Counted from the stretch's first letter, positions 7,805 through 15,249 are shown. The stretch: DNA of 21,705 bases from Desulfobulbaceae bacterium (GCA_029865195.1 JAOUHH010000015.1:1-21705); one strand, 5' to 3'. A program made the numbers and translations. Notes: generated from the letters alone by a model not told the origin.

Positions 7805-8722
7805 TCAGAATTCGATCTCCATGCCCTCGCGGGCGAAAAAAACCTCGGTTGCGCCATACTTGCCGGGCTGGCAGTGGATAGCCGCGAGTTCGTCCAACTG
7901 CGCGTCGGATCGCATCGGTTCGTGGTGAAAAAGGGCCAGCCGTTTGACCCCCGCCCGGTTGGCGGCGGCGATGGCGTGCTCGATGGAGGAGTGGCCCCAG
8001 CCCTGCTTGCCGGCGTGATACTCCTTTTCCGTGTACTGGGTGTCGTGGATCAGCAGGTCGGCGCCGGCGTAGAATTTTTCGATCAGTTCGTTCTGTTCCC
8101 TGGCAACCAGCTCGCCTTCTTCGGCCATCGCCTCATCGTAGGAGGGATCGTCCGGGTCGGTGATAAAAAGGTTCCGGTATGGCTCATGGTCATAGGCGGT
8201 GCAGAAAACCTTGCCCTGATGCTCAAAGCGGTATCCCAGGCAGAGGATGGGATGGTTCAGGTACTTGGTGGTCAGCCGCAGGCCGTCGCCCAGATCGGAA
8301 ACCCCCTCCCGGAGATCGAAGTAATCGATCTCCGCGGCCAGTTCCGCCTCGCGGACCGGGAAATAGCGATAGGTCATCTGGCCGCCGACAATGTTCTCCA
8401 GGGTGTCCTGTTCGAAGCTGACCGGGCCGTGAATCTTGATCTTGGTGGTGGGGAGATAGATGGGGGTGAAAAAGGGGAACCCCATGATGTGGTCCCAATG
8501 GGTGTGCGAGATGAAGATCTGGGTGTTGATGGGGCCTTTGGGGAGGTCGTGGCCCATCATGAAGTTGCCCAGTTCCCTGATCCCGGAGCCGGCATCGATG
8601 ATGAGCAGCCGGTCGGGGTCGGGGATGCGCAGTTCGATGGAGATGGTGTTGCCGCCGTATTTGGCGGTAAGGGGGCCCGGGCAGGGGATGGAGCCCCGCA
8701 CCCCCCAGAACTTGACCTTCAT
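7805..8722 (-). CDS. MBL-fold metallo-hydrolase (PhnP / RNase Z-like subfamily)
   Basis: 305 residues. The first strand carries GVRGSIPCPG and KYGGNT, typical of the PhnP/class II phosphodiesterase-like branch of the metallo-beta-lactamase fold. The metal site HTHWDH is at residues 73-78. Further candidate ligands lie at the C-terminal side (AYDHEP, LIHDTQY, GWGHSS, LFHHEP). It is probably a di-zinc phosphodiesterase or hydrolase; the substrate is not predictable. Its start overlaps the end of the HDOD gene by four bases, so the two are translationally coupled and likely act in one signalling or stress response. Confidence 0.85.
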   Translation of the reverse strand: MKVKFWGVRGSIPCPGPLTAKYGGNTISIELRIPDPDRLLIIDAGSGIRELGNFMMGHDLPKGPINTQIFISHTHWDHIMGFPFFTPIYLPTTKIKIHGPVSFEQDTLENIVGGQMTYRYFPVREAELAAEIDYFDLREGVSDLGDGLRLTTKYLNHPILCLGYRFEHQGKVFCTAYDHEPYRNLFITDPDDPSYDEAMAEEGELVAREQNELIEKFYAGADLLIHDTQYTEKEYHAGKQGWGHSSIEHAIAAANRAGVKRLALFHHEPMRSDAQLDELAAIHCQPGKYGATEVFFAREGMEIEF

Positions 8723-9621
8723 GCCGTTGCTGTCTCCTTGCTCACCTTGAGGAAAATCTGCGCCTTTTCAACCTCGGCGCTGACCGCAGTCCTGATGGCC
8801 GACATGTCCTGCCAGGAGATGTCCAGGGCCTTCAGGAGGAAGGTGACGGCCGGCCCTTCCGGATAGGGGTCCCCGGCGGAACCGAAATCAAATATATTGG
8901 CGTATATATTCGCCAGCGCGACGATGGCGGCAAGCCCCCGATTGTCGGCCGCGGCCTCGCTGGGTTCATGATGATAGCAGAGGGTTTCGGTGATGTTGGC
9001 GCTCAGCTGCCATTTTTCGGCAATGAGTTTTCCGACCACACCGTGGTCAAAGCCGAGCACCGTGATCTCGGCGTTGCGCAGGGGGCCCTGACCCAGCGCG
9101 GCCAGTTCCATAACCTGGGTGTATTCCGCGGCAAGGCAGTTGTTCATGGGGATCTTGCCGAGATCATGGAGGAGGCCGGCGACGAAATATTCTTCCCGGG
9201 AGGCCGCCGGCACCCCTTTGCGGGCGGCCAGGATCTTGGCGGTAACCCCGACGCTGATGGAATGGGTCCAGAACTGGTCCATGGGCAGGGTCTGGAAGGA
9301 ATCCTCCTGATTGAAGGAGCCGAGGATGGCGGTGCTCAGGGCGAGGTTCTTGACGGTGTTGATGCCCAGCATGATGATCGCCCGGGTCAGCGAGGCGATG
9401 TAGTTGGGCAACGAATAATAGGCCGAGTTGATCAGTTTCAGGACCTGGCCGGTGAGCACCGGATCAAGGGAGATGACCTTGTTGAGGTCGTTGGGCGAGG
9501 TGTTGGGCTGGTTGCAGACCTCCAGCACCTTGGTCACCGTGGTTGACAGGCTGGGCATCTTGTCGATGTAGTCCTGCAATTTCCGGAAGTGCTGCTCTTT
9601 GCCGAAGGGGAGTTCGCTCAT
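8719..9621 (-). CDS. HDOD-domain signalling protein
   Basis: 300 residues made of one HDOD domain (about residues 15-220): LPSL-type start (MPSLSTTVTKVLEVC), ISLDPVLTGQVLKLINSAYY, and LTRAIIMLGINTVKNLAL. It keeps an intact HD pair (GLLHDLGKIPMN). No receiver, GGDEF or kinase domain is attached. HDOD proteins are output or adaptor modules in bacterial signalling, chemotaxis-like and stress pathways, mostly without proven catalysis. The gene begins at ATG 9621, behind a long leader with a near-consensus promoter, and overlaps the following MBL gene by four bases. Confidence 0.9.
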   Translation of the reverse strand: MSELPFGKEQHFRKLQDYIDKMPSLSTTVTKVLEVCNQPNTSPNDLNKVISLDPVLTGQVLKLINSAYYSLPNYIASLTRAIIMLGINTVKNLALSTAILGSFNQEDSFQTLPMDQFWTHSISVGVTAKILAARKGVPAASREEYFVAGLLHDLGKIPMNNCLAAEYTQVMELAALGQGPLRNAEITVLGFDHGVVGKLIAEKWQLSANITETLCYHHEPSEAAADNRGLAAIVALANIYANIFDFGSAGDPYPEGPAVTFLLKALDISWQDMSAIRTAVSAEVEKAQIFLKVSKETATA

Positions 9622-9682
9622 GAATGGGGTTCATCGTAGCCGGCGGCGGGTAAATCCTGCCACCGGAGATGCTTCCTCTTTG

Positions 9683-9707
9683 TAAATATTTGAATTTTAA
9701 ATATTTG
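9683..9707 (-). repeat. AT-rich 10-bp direct repeat, 15-bp period, in the HDOD leader
   Basis: TAAATATTTG occurs at 9683-9692 and again at 9698-9707, separated by AATTT. Each copy contains the palindrome AAATATTT. It lies between the predicted promoter (9754-9782) and the HDOD start (9621), so it is in the untranslated leader. It could be an operator, a nucleoid-protein site or an RNA element. Confidence 0.6.
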
Positions 9708-9753
9708 TAGCGACCGTTTCGCCCTTCTCGCCTCAGTTTGAGAAACTTTTGTT

Positions 9754-9782
9754 ATCTTAGCGGATACGGTTGAGCCGGTCAA
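9754..9782 (-). promoter_or_regulatory. Sigma70-type promoter for the HDOD-MBL unit
   Basis: On the minus strand TTGACC (9782-9777) is followed by a 17-base spacer and TAAGAT (9759-9754). The expected start is near 9747, leaving a leader of about 125 bases before ATG 9621. Spacing is ideal and both hexamers are close to consensus. Confidence 0.7.
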
Positions 9783-9794
9783 GGTAACGAAGGC

Positions 9795-9989
9795 TCAGCA
9801 GCCGTGCTTGACCAAGAAATCATGCACCATCTCTTCCATGATTGCCGTCTGATCGCGGCCCGTTTCGTGGGTGATGATCCAGACGCAGCGTCGAAAGGCG
9901 CGATGGATGTCGGATCGCAGATACAGGGTGACGGGGACTATTTCCTTTTCGGTGTCCGCATCGGTCGCGGGGGGCCCATTTTGCGTCAT
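9795..9989 (-). CDS. Small ribbon-helix-helix-like protein
   Basis: 64 residues. After a disordered acidic N-terminus (about 17 residues) comes VPVTLYLRSDIHRAFRRC, one beta strand then a helix, followed by HETGRDQTAIMEEMVHDFL. This is the strand-helix-turn-helix order of MetJ/Arc/CopG-type DNA-binding proteins and plasmid-partner antitoxins. ATG 9989 has AGGAG 7 bases upstream. It starts 30 bases after the hisA stop on the same strand and is probably cotranscribed. No toxin gene is adjacent, so a simple toxin-antitoxin reading is not supported. A regulator role is inferred. Confidence 0.6.
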   Translation of the reverse strand: MTQNGPPATDADTEKEIVPVTLYLRSDIHRAFRRCVWIITHETGRDQTAIMEEMVHDFLVKHGC

Positions 9990-10019
9990 CTGTATGCTCC
10001 TGTCGGCGGCAAGGCGGGG

Positions 10020-10790
10020 TCAGGTGTTGTGGCGACGGTGAAACGCTACCGCGTCGTCGTAATTGATGCCGCTGCCGCCGAAGATGTCCAGGGCGCTGCC
10101 GATGGTGGCGTCCAGGCGGCCCTTGCCGAGATCGAGGATCATTTGCATATCCGCGAGGTTGCGGACGCCGCCGGCATAGGTGGTGGGGATGGGCGTCCAG
10201 GCGCCGAGCGCCCTGGTCAGTTCGGCGTCGATGCCGTTGCATTTCCCCTCCACGTCCACGGCATGGATCAGGAATTCATCGCAGTAGCGGGCAAAGAAAT
10301 GGAGTGATTCCTCGTTTACCCGCAGCGAGGTGAATTTCTGCCAGCGGTCGGTGACCACGAAGTAGTCGTCCCCATGCTTACGGCAGCTGAGGTCGATGAT
10401 CAGCCTGTTTTTGCCCACCGCCTTCACCATCTCTTGCAGGCGGTCTTCGTGAACCTTGCCGTCCTTGAAGACATAGGAGGTGACGATGACGCCGCTTGCG
10501 CCCTCGTCGAGCCACCGGCCGGCATTGGCGGCATTGATGCCGCCGCCGAGCTGGAGGCCGCCGGGATAGGCGCGCAGGGCGTCGAGGGCCGCCTCCTCGT
10601 TATTGGCGCCGAGCATGATCACGTGCCCGCCGGAAAGGCCGTCGCGGCGGTACATGGCCGCATAGTAGGAGGGGGGATGGTCGGCGGCGAAGTTGGTTTG
10701 CAGGCTCGCGGTGTCGCTGTCGGAAAGGGTTGATCCGACGATTTGCTTCACGCATCCGTTGTGAAGATCGATACAGGGTCTGAATTTCAT
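10020..10790 (-). CDS. hisA: Eukaryote-type HisA (ProFAR isomerase, HIS6-like)
   Basis: 256 residues from ATG 10790. It is a (beta-alpha)8 enzyme of histidine biosynthesis that converts ProFAR to PRFAR. The sequence follows the eukaryotic HIS6 branch, not bacterial HisA: CIDLHNGCVKQIVG at the start, HPPSYYAAMY, LQLGGGIN, VIVTSYVF, IDLSCRK, DEFLIHAVDVEG, TYAGG, and SALDIFGG at the end. The active-site aspartate is in CIDLHNG and a second acid in HAVDVEG. It is not within a his operon here. An in-frame TTG at 10820 would add ten residues but overlaps the upstream terminator. Neither start has a clear Shine-Dalgarno sequence. The function call is secure at family level. Confidence 0.88.
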   Translation of the reverse strand: MKFRPCIDLHNGCVKQIVGSTLSDSDTASLQTNFAADHPPSYYAAMYRRDGLSGGHVIMLGANNEEAALDALRAYPGGLQLGGGINAANAGRWLDEGASGVIVTSYVFKDGKVHEDRLQEMVKAVGKNRLIIDLSCRKHGDDYFVVTDRWQKFTSLRVNEESLHFFARYCDEFLIHAVDVEGKCNGIDAELTRALGAWTPIPTTYAGGVRNLADMQMILDLGKGRLDATIGSALDIFGGSGINYDDAVAFHRRHNT

Positions 10791-10822
10791 GATTCGCGCC
10801 GGTGGTTGTGGCCGGGACAAAC

Positions 10823-10853
10823 AAAAAAAGCGGAGTGGCCTCCGCTTTTTTTT
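10823..10853. terminator. Bidirectional hairpin terminator between the ATPase gene and hisA
   Basis: The GCGGAG/CTCCGC stem with a 4-base TGGC loop is flanked by A7 on the left and T8 on the right, so it can act on either strand. It ends the minus-strand ATPase gene at 10887. It lies only 32 bases before the hisA ATG. Confidence 0.9.
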
Positions 10854-10886
10854 ACAGCATATTTCATCCCGGCCGGGCCTGTATTC

Positions 10887-11597
10887 CTACCCCTGGACGA
10901 TCAGGGAAGCGGGGTCCATCTGCATGGATTTGCCGGCCTGTGCGGAGCCGGTGCTGTCCTTGACGATATTCAGGGTGTTGCAGAGCTGATCCTTGGCGGG
11001 CGGGCGGATGACCATGACGGTGTCGAAAAGGTCATCAACCTCGTGACAGGGTGCAGGGATGCCGTTGGCGCTCACCCGGTCGTCTTCGCGATGGCTCACC
11101 GCCGAGAACCAGATGTTGAGATCCATGATCTCCATCAATTCACGCAGGTCGGCCAATTCCTCGCGGCTCGCCTTGGTGAAGTCGAAGCCGTCGATGACAA
11201 GGCAGGCGGGGCGGAAGATATCCTGCTGGACCAGATCGTTCAACCGCTCTTCGAGCTTCGGCCGGTTGAAGGACGAGACGTTGAAGGTCATGATCATGCG
11301 GTGCTGCATGATCTCGGCGGCGATGGATGCGGCGTTTTCGAGATGTTCGGCGCCGATCAGATCCTTGAAGATATCGTCATACCAGGTTTTGGTCTTGTCC
11401 AGTGACTGGTCGATACTGACGTGGATGATCTTTTTCCCGTCCAGGATGTTGGCCAACGCAATCTGTACCAGGATGGCGGTTTTGCCGAGCCCGGCGCGGG
11501 ACATAACCAGTCCCATGCGTTGCGAAATCTGTTTTCCTTTGGCATCCTGGTTGAGGATACGGAGAGGATTCTTGGCGATTAAATCCTTTTTCAACAT
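10887..11597 (-). CDS. RecA/KaiC-like P-loop ATPase, function unknown
   Basis: 236 residues from ATG 11597 (GAGGAG 8 bases upstream; a longer upstream frame lacks such a site). Walker A is SRAGLGKT at residues 33-40 and Walker B is ACLVIDGFD at 131-139. The RecA-type layout after Walker A (helix, then HVSIDQSLDKTK) fits the KaiC/RadA/DnaB-like group. A C-terminal stretch ends in a short sandwich (TLNIVKD...LIVQG). There is no DNA-binding or second ATPase domain, so it is a single-domain protein of roughly KaiC-half size. It follows fusA by 56 bases on the same strand and is closed by the 10823-10853 terminator. I do not recognise a named homologue. Confidence 0.75.
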   Translation of the reverse strand: MLKKDLIAKNPLRILNQDAKGKQISQRMGLVMSRAGLGKTAILVQIALANILDGKKIIHVSIDQSLDKTKTWYDDIFKDLIGAEHLENAASIAAEIMQHRMIMTFNVSSFNRPKLEERLNDLVQQDIFRPACLVIDGFDFTKASREELADLRELMEIMDLNIWFSAVSHREDDRVSANGIPAPCHEVDDLFDTVMVIRPPAKDQLCNTLNIVKDSTGSAQAGKSMQMDPASLIVQG

Positions 11598-11628
11598 GGT
11601 TGCTCTCCTCTGTCTTTCTATACTAGAT

Positions 11629-11650
11629 GACCTTTTTGCAGGCAAAGGTC
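11629..11650. other. Hairpin between fusA and the ATPase gene
   Basis: A 7-bp perfect stem GACCTTT/AAAGGTC with an 8-base loop lies just after the fusA stop. No T run follows on the minus strand, so it is more likely a processing or partial-attenuation structure than a strong terminator. Confidence 0.4.
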
Positions 11651-11653
11651 GAG

Positions 11654-13735
11654 TTATTTTTTCTCTTTGTCGGCTTTGGCTTTCTTGATGATCTCATCGG
11701 CCACACCCTTGGGCACCGGTCGGTAGGTGGCGAACTCCATGGTGAACTCCGCCTTGCCCTGGGTAAGGGAGCGGAGAACCGTGGAGTACCCGAACATCTC
11801 GGAGAGCGGTACCTCTGCTTCGACAACGGTGTAGTTGCCTTCCTCGGCAGTACCGATGATCATGCCGCGGCGCTGGTTGATGCTGCCCATGATGCCGCCC
11901 TGGAATTCGGTGGGGCCTTCGACGGCCACCTTCATGATCGGCTCCATGATTACCGGCTTGGCTTTCATGTAGCCGTCCTTGAAGGCGCCGATGGCGGCAA
12001 GCTGGAAAGCGACATCCGAGGAGTCGACGGCATGGAAGGCGCCGTCGGTGATCACGCAACGCACACCGTTGACCTGGGCGTTGGCGAGGGCGCCTTTCTC
12101 AAGTGATTTCTGGAAGCCCTTGTCGCAGGAAGAGATGTATTCGCGGGGGATGGCGCCGCCGACGATGTTGTCGACAAACTCGTAGTTCCCCTCCTCCAGC
12201 GGTTCCATGTAACCGGCCACGCGGCCGAACTGACCCGAGCCACCGGTCTGCTTCTTGTGGGTATAGTTGAATTCGGCGCGCTGGGTGATGGTTTCCCGAT
12301 AGGCAACCTGCGGTGCGCCAACCTCGACCTGGGCGCCGTATTCGCGCTTCATCCGCTCGATGTACACCTCGAGATGCAACTCGCCCATGCCGCAGATGAT
12401 GGTTTCGTTGGTCTCGTGGTCGACGAAGGTGCGGAAGGTGGGGTCTTCCTTGGTGAAGCGGTTGAGGGCCTTGGACATGTTGACCTGGGCCTTGTTGTCG
12501 ACGGGACTGATGGAAAGCGAGATAACCGGCGCCGGTACATGCATGGAGCTCATGGAAACCGAGATATCCGGCGAGGTGAAGGTGTCGCCGGAGGCGCAGT
12601 CGATGCCGAAGAGGGCGACGATATCGCCGGCGTGGGCCATCTCGATATCCTCCATTTCGTCGGAATGCATGCGGACCAGGCGGCCGATCTTGACCTTGCG
12701 GCCGTCGCGGCTGTTGACGATGGTGTCGCCCTTGCGCATGGTGCCCTGGTAGATACGGATATAGGTAAGCTGGCCGTAACGACCCTCTTCGAGCTTGAAG
12801 GCGAGGCTGATCAGCTTGTCGTCGGGATCGTTGCTGACCGCGAACTCTTCCTCGTTCTTGTCGAGGTCGAGGGCGGTATTCTCAACCTCCTTGGGATTGG
12901 GCAGGTAGAGGTTGACCGCGTCGAGCATCGCCTGTACGCCTTTGTTCTTGTAGGCGGAGCCGATGAACACCGGGGTCAACTCCAGGGCGATGGTGCCCTT
13001 GCGGACCGCTGCCCGGATCATCTCCGGGGTGGGGGTGCCCTCGAGCACCGCTTCCATCAACTCGTCGGAGAACATGGAGGCGGCGTCGAGCAGTTCCTCG
13101 CGCTTGGCCTCGCATTCGTCCATCAGGTTGGCCGGAATCTCATCCTCGCGGATGACATCGCCGTTTTCGCCTTCAAAGTAGACGGCCTTCATGGTCACCA
13201 GGTCGACAACGCCCTTCAGGTCGCCCTCAAGGCCGATGGGTACCTGCATCATCACCGCGTTCTGTTTCAGCTTATCGCGCAACTGGCCGGCGACCCGCAG
13301 GGGGTTGGCGCCGGTACGGTCGCACTTGTTGATGAAGGCGATGCGCGGAACCTTGTAACGGTCCATCTGCCGATTAACGGTGATGGACTGGGACTGTACG
13401 CCGCCGACGGAGCAGAGGATCAAAACCGCGCCGTCCAGAACCCGCAGGGCGCGCTCAACCTCGATGGTGAAGTCGACGTGGCCGGGGGTGTCGATGATGT
13501 TGATGTCGTGTTCCTTCCAGGTGCAGTAGGTGGCGGCGGACTGGATGGTGATGCCGCGCTCCTTTTCGAGCTCCATGGAGTCCATCTTGGCGCCGACGCC
13601 GTCCTTGCCCCGCACCTCGTGAATGGCGTGGATGCGCTGGGTGTAAAAAAGGATACGTTCGGTCAGGGTAGTTTTGCCGGAGTCGATATGGGCGCTGATG
13701 CCGATATTACGTACTTTGTTCAGGTCTTTTTTCAT
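11654..13735 (-). CDS. fusA: Elongation factor G (spirochaete/delta/mitochondrial-like EF-G1 type)
   Basis: 693 residues, full length. GTPase motifs: AHIDSGKT at 15-22, RGITI at 60-64, DTPGH at 82-86, NKCD at 136-139. Domains II-V follow, ending in a lysine-rich tail. EF-G drives ribosomal translocation. The switch I region (DGVGAKMDSMELEKERGITIQSAAT, residues 45 to about 69) resembles the spdEFG1/mitochondrial EF-G1 branch, not canonical bacterial EF-G, which has GAATMDWMEQEQERGITI. The gene stands apart from any rpsL-rpsG-tuf cluster here. AAGGA is 7 bases before ATG 13735. The EF-G call is certain; the subfamily assignment is from motif memory. Confidence 0.95.
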   Translation of the reverse strand: MKKDLNKVRNIGISAHIDSGKTTLTERILFYTQRIHAIHEVRGKDGVGAKMDSMELEKERGITIQSAATYCTWKEHDINIIDTPGHVDFTIEVERALRVLDGAVLILCSVGGVQSQSITVNRQMDRYKVPRIAFINKCDRTGANPLRVAGQLRDKLKQNAVMMQVPIGLEGDLKGVVDLVTMKAVYFEGENGDVIREDEIPANLMDECEAKREELLDAASMFSDELMEAVLEGTPTPEMIRAAVRKGTIALELTPVFIGSAYKNKGVQAMLDAVNLYLPNPKEVENTALDLDKNEEEFAVSNDPDDKLISLAFKLEEGRYGQLTYIRIYQGTMRKGDTIVNSRDGRKVKIGRLVRMHSDEMEDIEMAHAGDIVALFGIDCASGDTFTSPDISVSMSSMHVPAPVISLSISPVDNKAQVNMSKALNRFTKEDPTFRTFVDHETNETIICGMGELHLEVYIERMKREYGAQVEVGAPQVAYRETITQRAEFNYTHKKQTGGSGQFGRVAGYMEPLEEGNYEFVDNIVGGAIPREYISSCDKGFQKSLEKGALANAQVNGVRCVITDGAFHAVDSSDVAFQLAAIGAFKDGYMKAKPVIMEPIMKVAVEGPTEFQGGIMGSINQRRGMIIGTAEEGNYTVVEAEVPLSEMFGYSTVLRSLTQGKAEFTMEFATYRPVPKGVADEIIKKAKADKEKK

Positions 13736-13841
13736 TGTTGATTCCTTAGCCGTTCCTTTTCGTGTTCATGCGTGAGGGCCGACCGCTGCAACCGGGAGGG
13801 CGGCTCCTGTTTGGTAATGTACGGAAAATACTGAATATATT

Positions 13842-13876
13842 AAAAAAACGGCCTCTGTGCATCTGCGAGGCCGTTT
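13842..13876 (-). terminator. Rho-independent terminator of the SLOG-like gene
   Basis: A 10-bp stem AAACGGCCTC/GAGGCCGTTT around an 11-base loop is followed on the minus strand by a T7 run. It lies 66 bases beyond the stop of the gene at 13942 and just upstream of fusA, so fusA has an independent promoter. Confidence 0.9.
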
Positions 13877-13941
13877 GCGTGGTTGTGTAAAAACCGAAAT
13901 ATTTACCCCCAGCGGGGTTGGTCTGTCAAGAGAAAAGCCTG

Positions 13942-14496
13942 TTATTGGTTGGCGAAGGCGTCGGCGAAAAGCTTATCGATGGCGGCCCGGCCCTTGTCGG
14001 TCAACTCCCTGGTGCCGGAGCCGACGATCTTGTCGTGGCTGATCTTGGGCGAATCCTGCTGCCAGCCGCCCTGACTCCAGGTGAACCAGCCCTCCTTGTC
14101 CTGATCGTAAACGCTTACCGGCAGATTGAACAGCTTGGCCAGTTCAACCGCCCAGCCGGTGCCGCCCTTGACGGTGTTGTCGGCGAGGATGACGCCGACC
14201 GCGAAGACCTGATGGCCCTTGTTGACCATGTGGAAGATGGTCTGCAGGACCTTGCGGATCTTGTCCGCCTCGTAGTAGGTGCGGTTCATCATCTTGGCGG
14301 CGAGTTCCATGCTGATGTCGCCCCGCCGCAACTCGTCGGCGGAAAGAACCACCAGGTGCTTGCGGCGATCGGGATTGCGGCCGGCAAAAGTGAAGTTTAC
14401 CTCCTTGACCCCCCATTTCTCCGCCGCTTCGCCGAAGGCGCATTCCGCCCCCTTGAGACCGCCGCTGTAAAGTGTGCAGTTTTCCTTTCGCAACAT
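13942..14496 (-). CDS. SLOG/YpsA-like Rossmann protein, function unknown
   Basis: 184 residues. The N-terminus LYSGGLKGAECAFGEAAEKWGV is the glycine-rich first loop and helix seen in SLOG-superfamily proteins (LOG, DprA, YpsA-like), where it binds a nucleotide-derived ligand. Midway, HQVFAVGVILADNTVKGGTGWAVELAKLFNLPVSVYD gives a second GGT loop before a conserved-looking strand, as in the GGxGT site of this superfamily. The C-terminus is a basic helix. Start is ATG 14496 with AAGGAGG upstream. It is monocistronic with its own terminator. The enzyme activity or ligand is not predictable. Confidence 0.6.
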   Translation of the reverse strand: MLRKENCTLYSGGLKGAECAFGEAAEKWGVKEVNFTFAGRNPDRRKHLVVLSADELRRGDISMELAAKMMNRTYYEADKIRKVLQTIFHMVNKGHQVFAVGVILADNTVKGGTGWAVELAKLFNLPVSVYDQDKEGWFTWSQGGWQQDSPKISHDKIVGSGTRELTDKGRAAIDKLFADAFANQ

Positions 14497-14603
14497 GGTC
14501 AGCCCTCCTTTTCCGTTTCCGTCCGCTCACTCAGGCGACCAAACAATGAGAAGGCCGCGATATCGATGGTGTCTGCCGGTGCCGGCTTGCGGCCACAGGC
14601 AAT

Positions 14604-14643
14604 AAAAAAGGGGTTACGTAATTTTGAATAAAACGCAACCCCT
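14604..14643 (-). terminator. Terminator downstream of tRNA-Phe
   Basis: An 11-position stem AGGGGTTGCGT/ACGTAACCCCT, with one G-T pair, encloses a 13-base AT-rich loop. A T run follows on the minus strand (plus-strand A run 14604-14609). It is 13 bases past the tRNA 3' end. Confidence 0.85.
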
Positions 14644-14656
14644 ATCAATAAATATG

Positions 14657-14732
<76 letters not shown>

Positions 14733-14747
14733 GAAGAAATCGGGGCT

Positions 14748-14776
14748 ACTATATTGAGCGGGGCTTCACTTGTCAA
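14748..14776 (-). promoter_or_regulatory. Sigma70 promoter of tRNA-Phe
   Basis: Minus-strand TTGACA (14776-14771), a 17-base spacer and TATAGT (14753-14748) form a nearly perfect promoter. It is followed by a GC-rich discriminator, as in stringently controlled stable-RNA promoters. The TGA inside TTGACA is the stop codon of the RDD gene. Confidence 0.85.
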
Positions 14777-15249
14777 GATGTTTGTTCGGCGGAAACAACC
14801 ATGGTACCCGCAATCATGTCATGCCATGAGAGACGCTTGCGGCTGATCGCTACCCAGAGAAAGCCAGCCCCCAGCGGGAGCAATGAGAGGAGGGCGGCCG
14901 CCAGCCGGAGAAAGGCGACCCCGGCTGAAATCGGGGTCCCATCGGTTGCCACCAGCCTGATGTTCATGAGGATCTTGCCCACCGTCTGGCCGCCACAGGC
15001 GTGCATGACCACGTTGTAGGCAAGGACCATCGGCAGGGGGGCCAGAAAAAAGAACAGCAGGAAGCAGGCACCGGCGGTGAGGGCGCTGGCCAGGCTCGCG
15101 GGTCTGATGCCGATCAGGGCGTAGGCAAGGGTCAGAAAAAAAGAGCAGTGCAGAGCGGTCAGCAGCATCAGGTCGATGGCCAAGGCCATGCCCCGCTGCC
15201 AGAATCCGGCCGGCGACAATGCGGCAGGGCTGCCTGCTTCCCCTTCCAT
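14773..15249 (-). CDS. RDD-family membrane protein
   Basis: 158 residues with three to four hydrophobic segments. RDD-domain signatures are GFWQRGMALAIDLM near residue 17, GGQTVGKILMNIRLV in the middle, and RLSWHDMIAGTMVV near the end. The family's role is uncertain; ion transport or cell-envelope functions have been proposed. It lies 6 bases behind the acidic zinc-ribbon gene and is surely cotranscribed with it. Its stop codon is embedded in the tRNA-Phe -35 element. Confidence 0.85.
   Translation of the reverse strand: MEGEAGSPAALSPAGFWQRGMALAIDLMLLTALHCSFFLTLAYALIGIRPASLASALTAGACFLLFFFLAPLPMVLAYNVVMHACGGQTVGKILMNIRLVATDGTPISAGVAFLRLAAALLSLLPLGAGFLWVAISRKRLSWHDMIAGTMVVSAEQTS

Noticed and set aside
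12257..13741. 494-residue plus-strand frame opposite fusA
   Set aside because: Antisense shadow of a highly conserved gene; no recognisable family.
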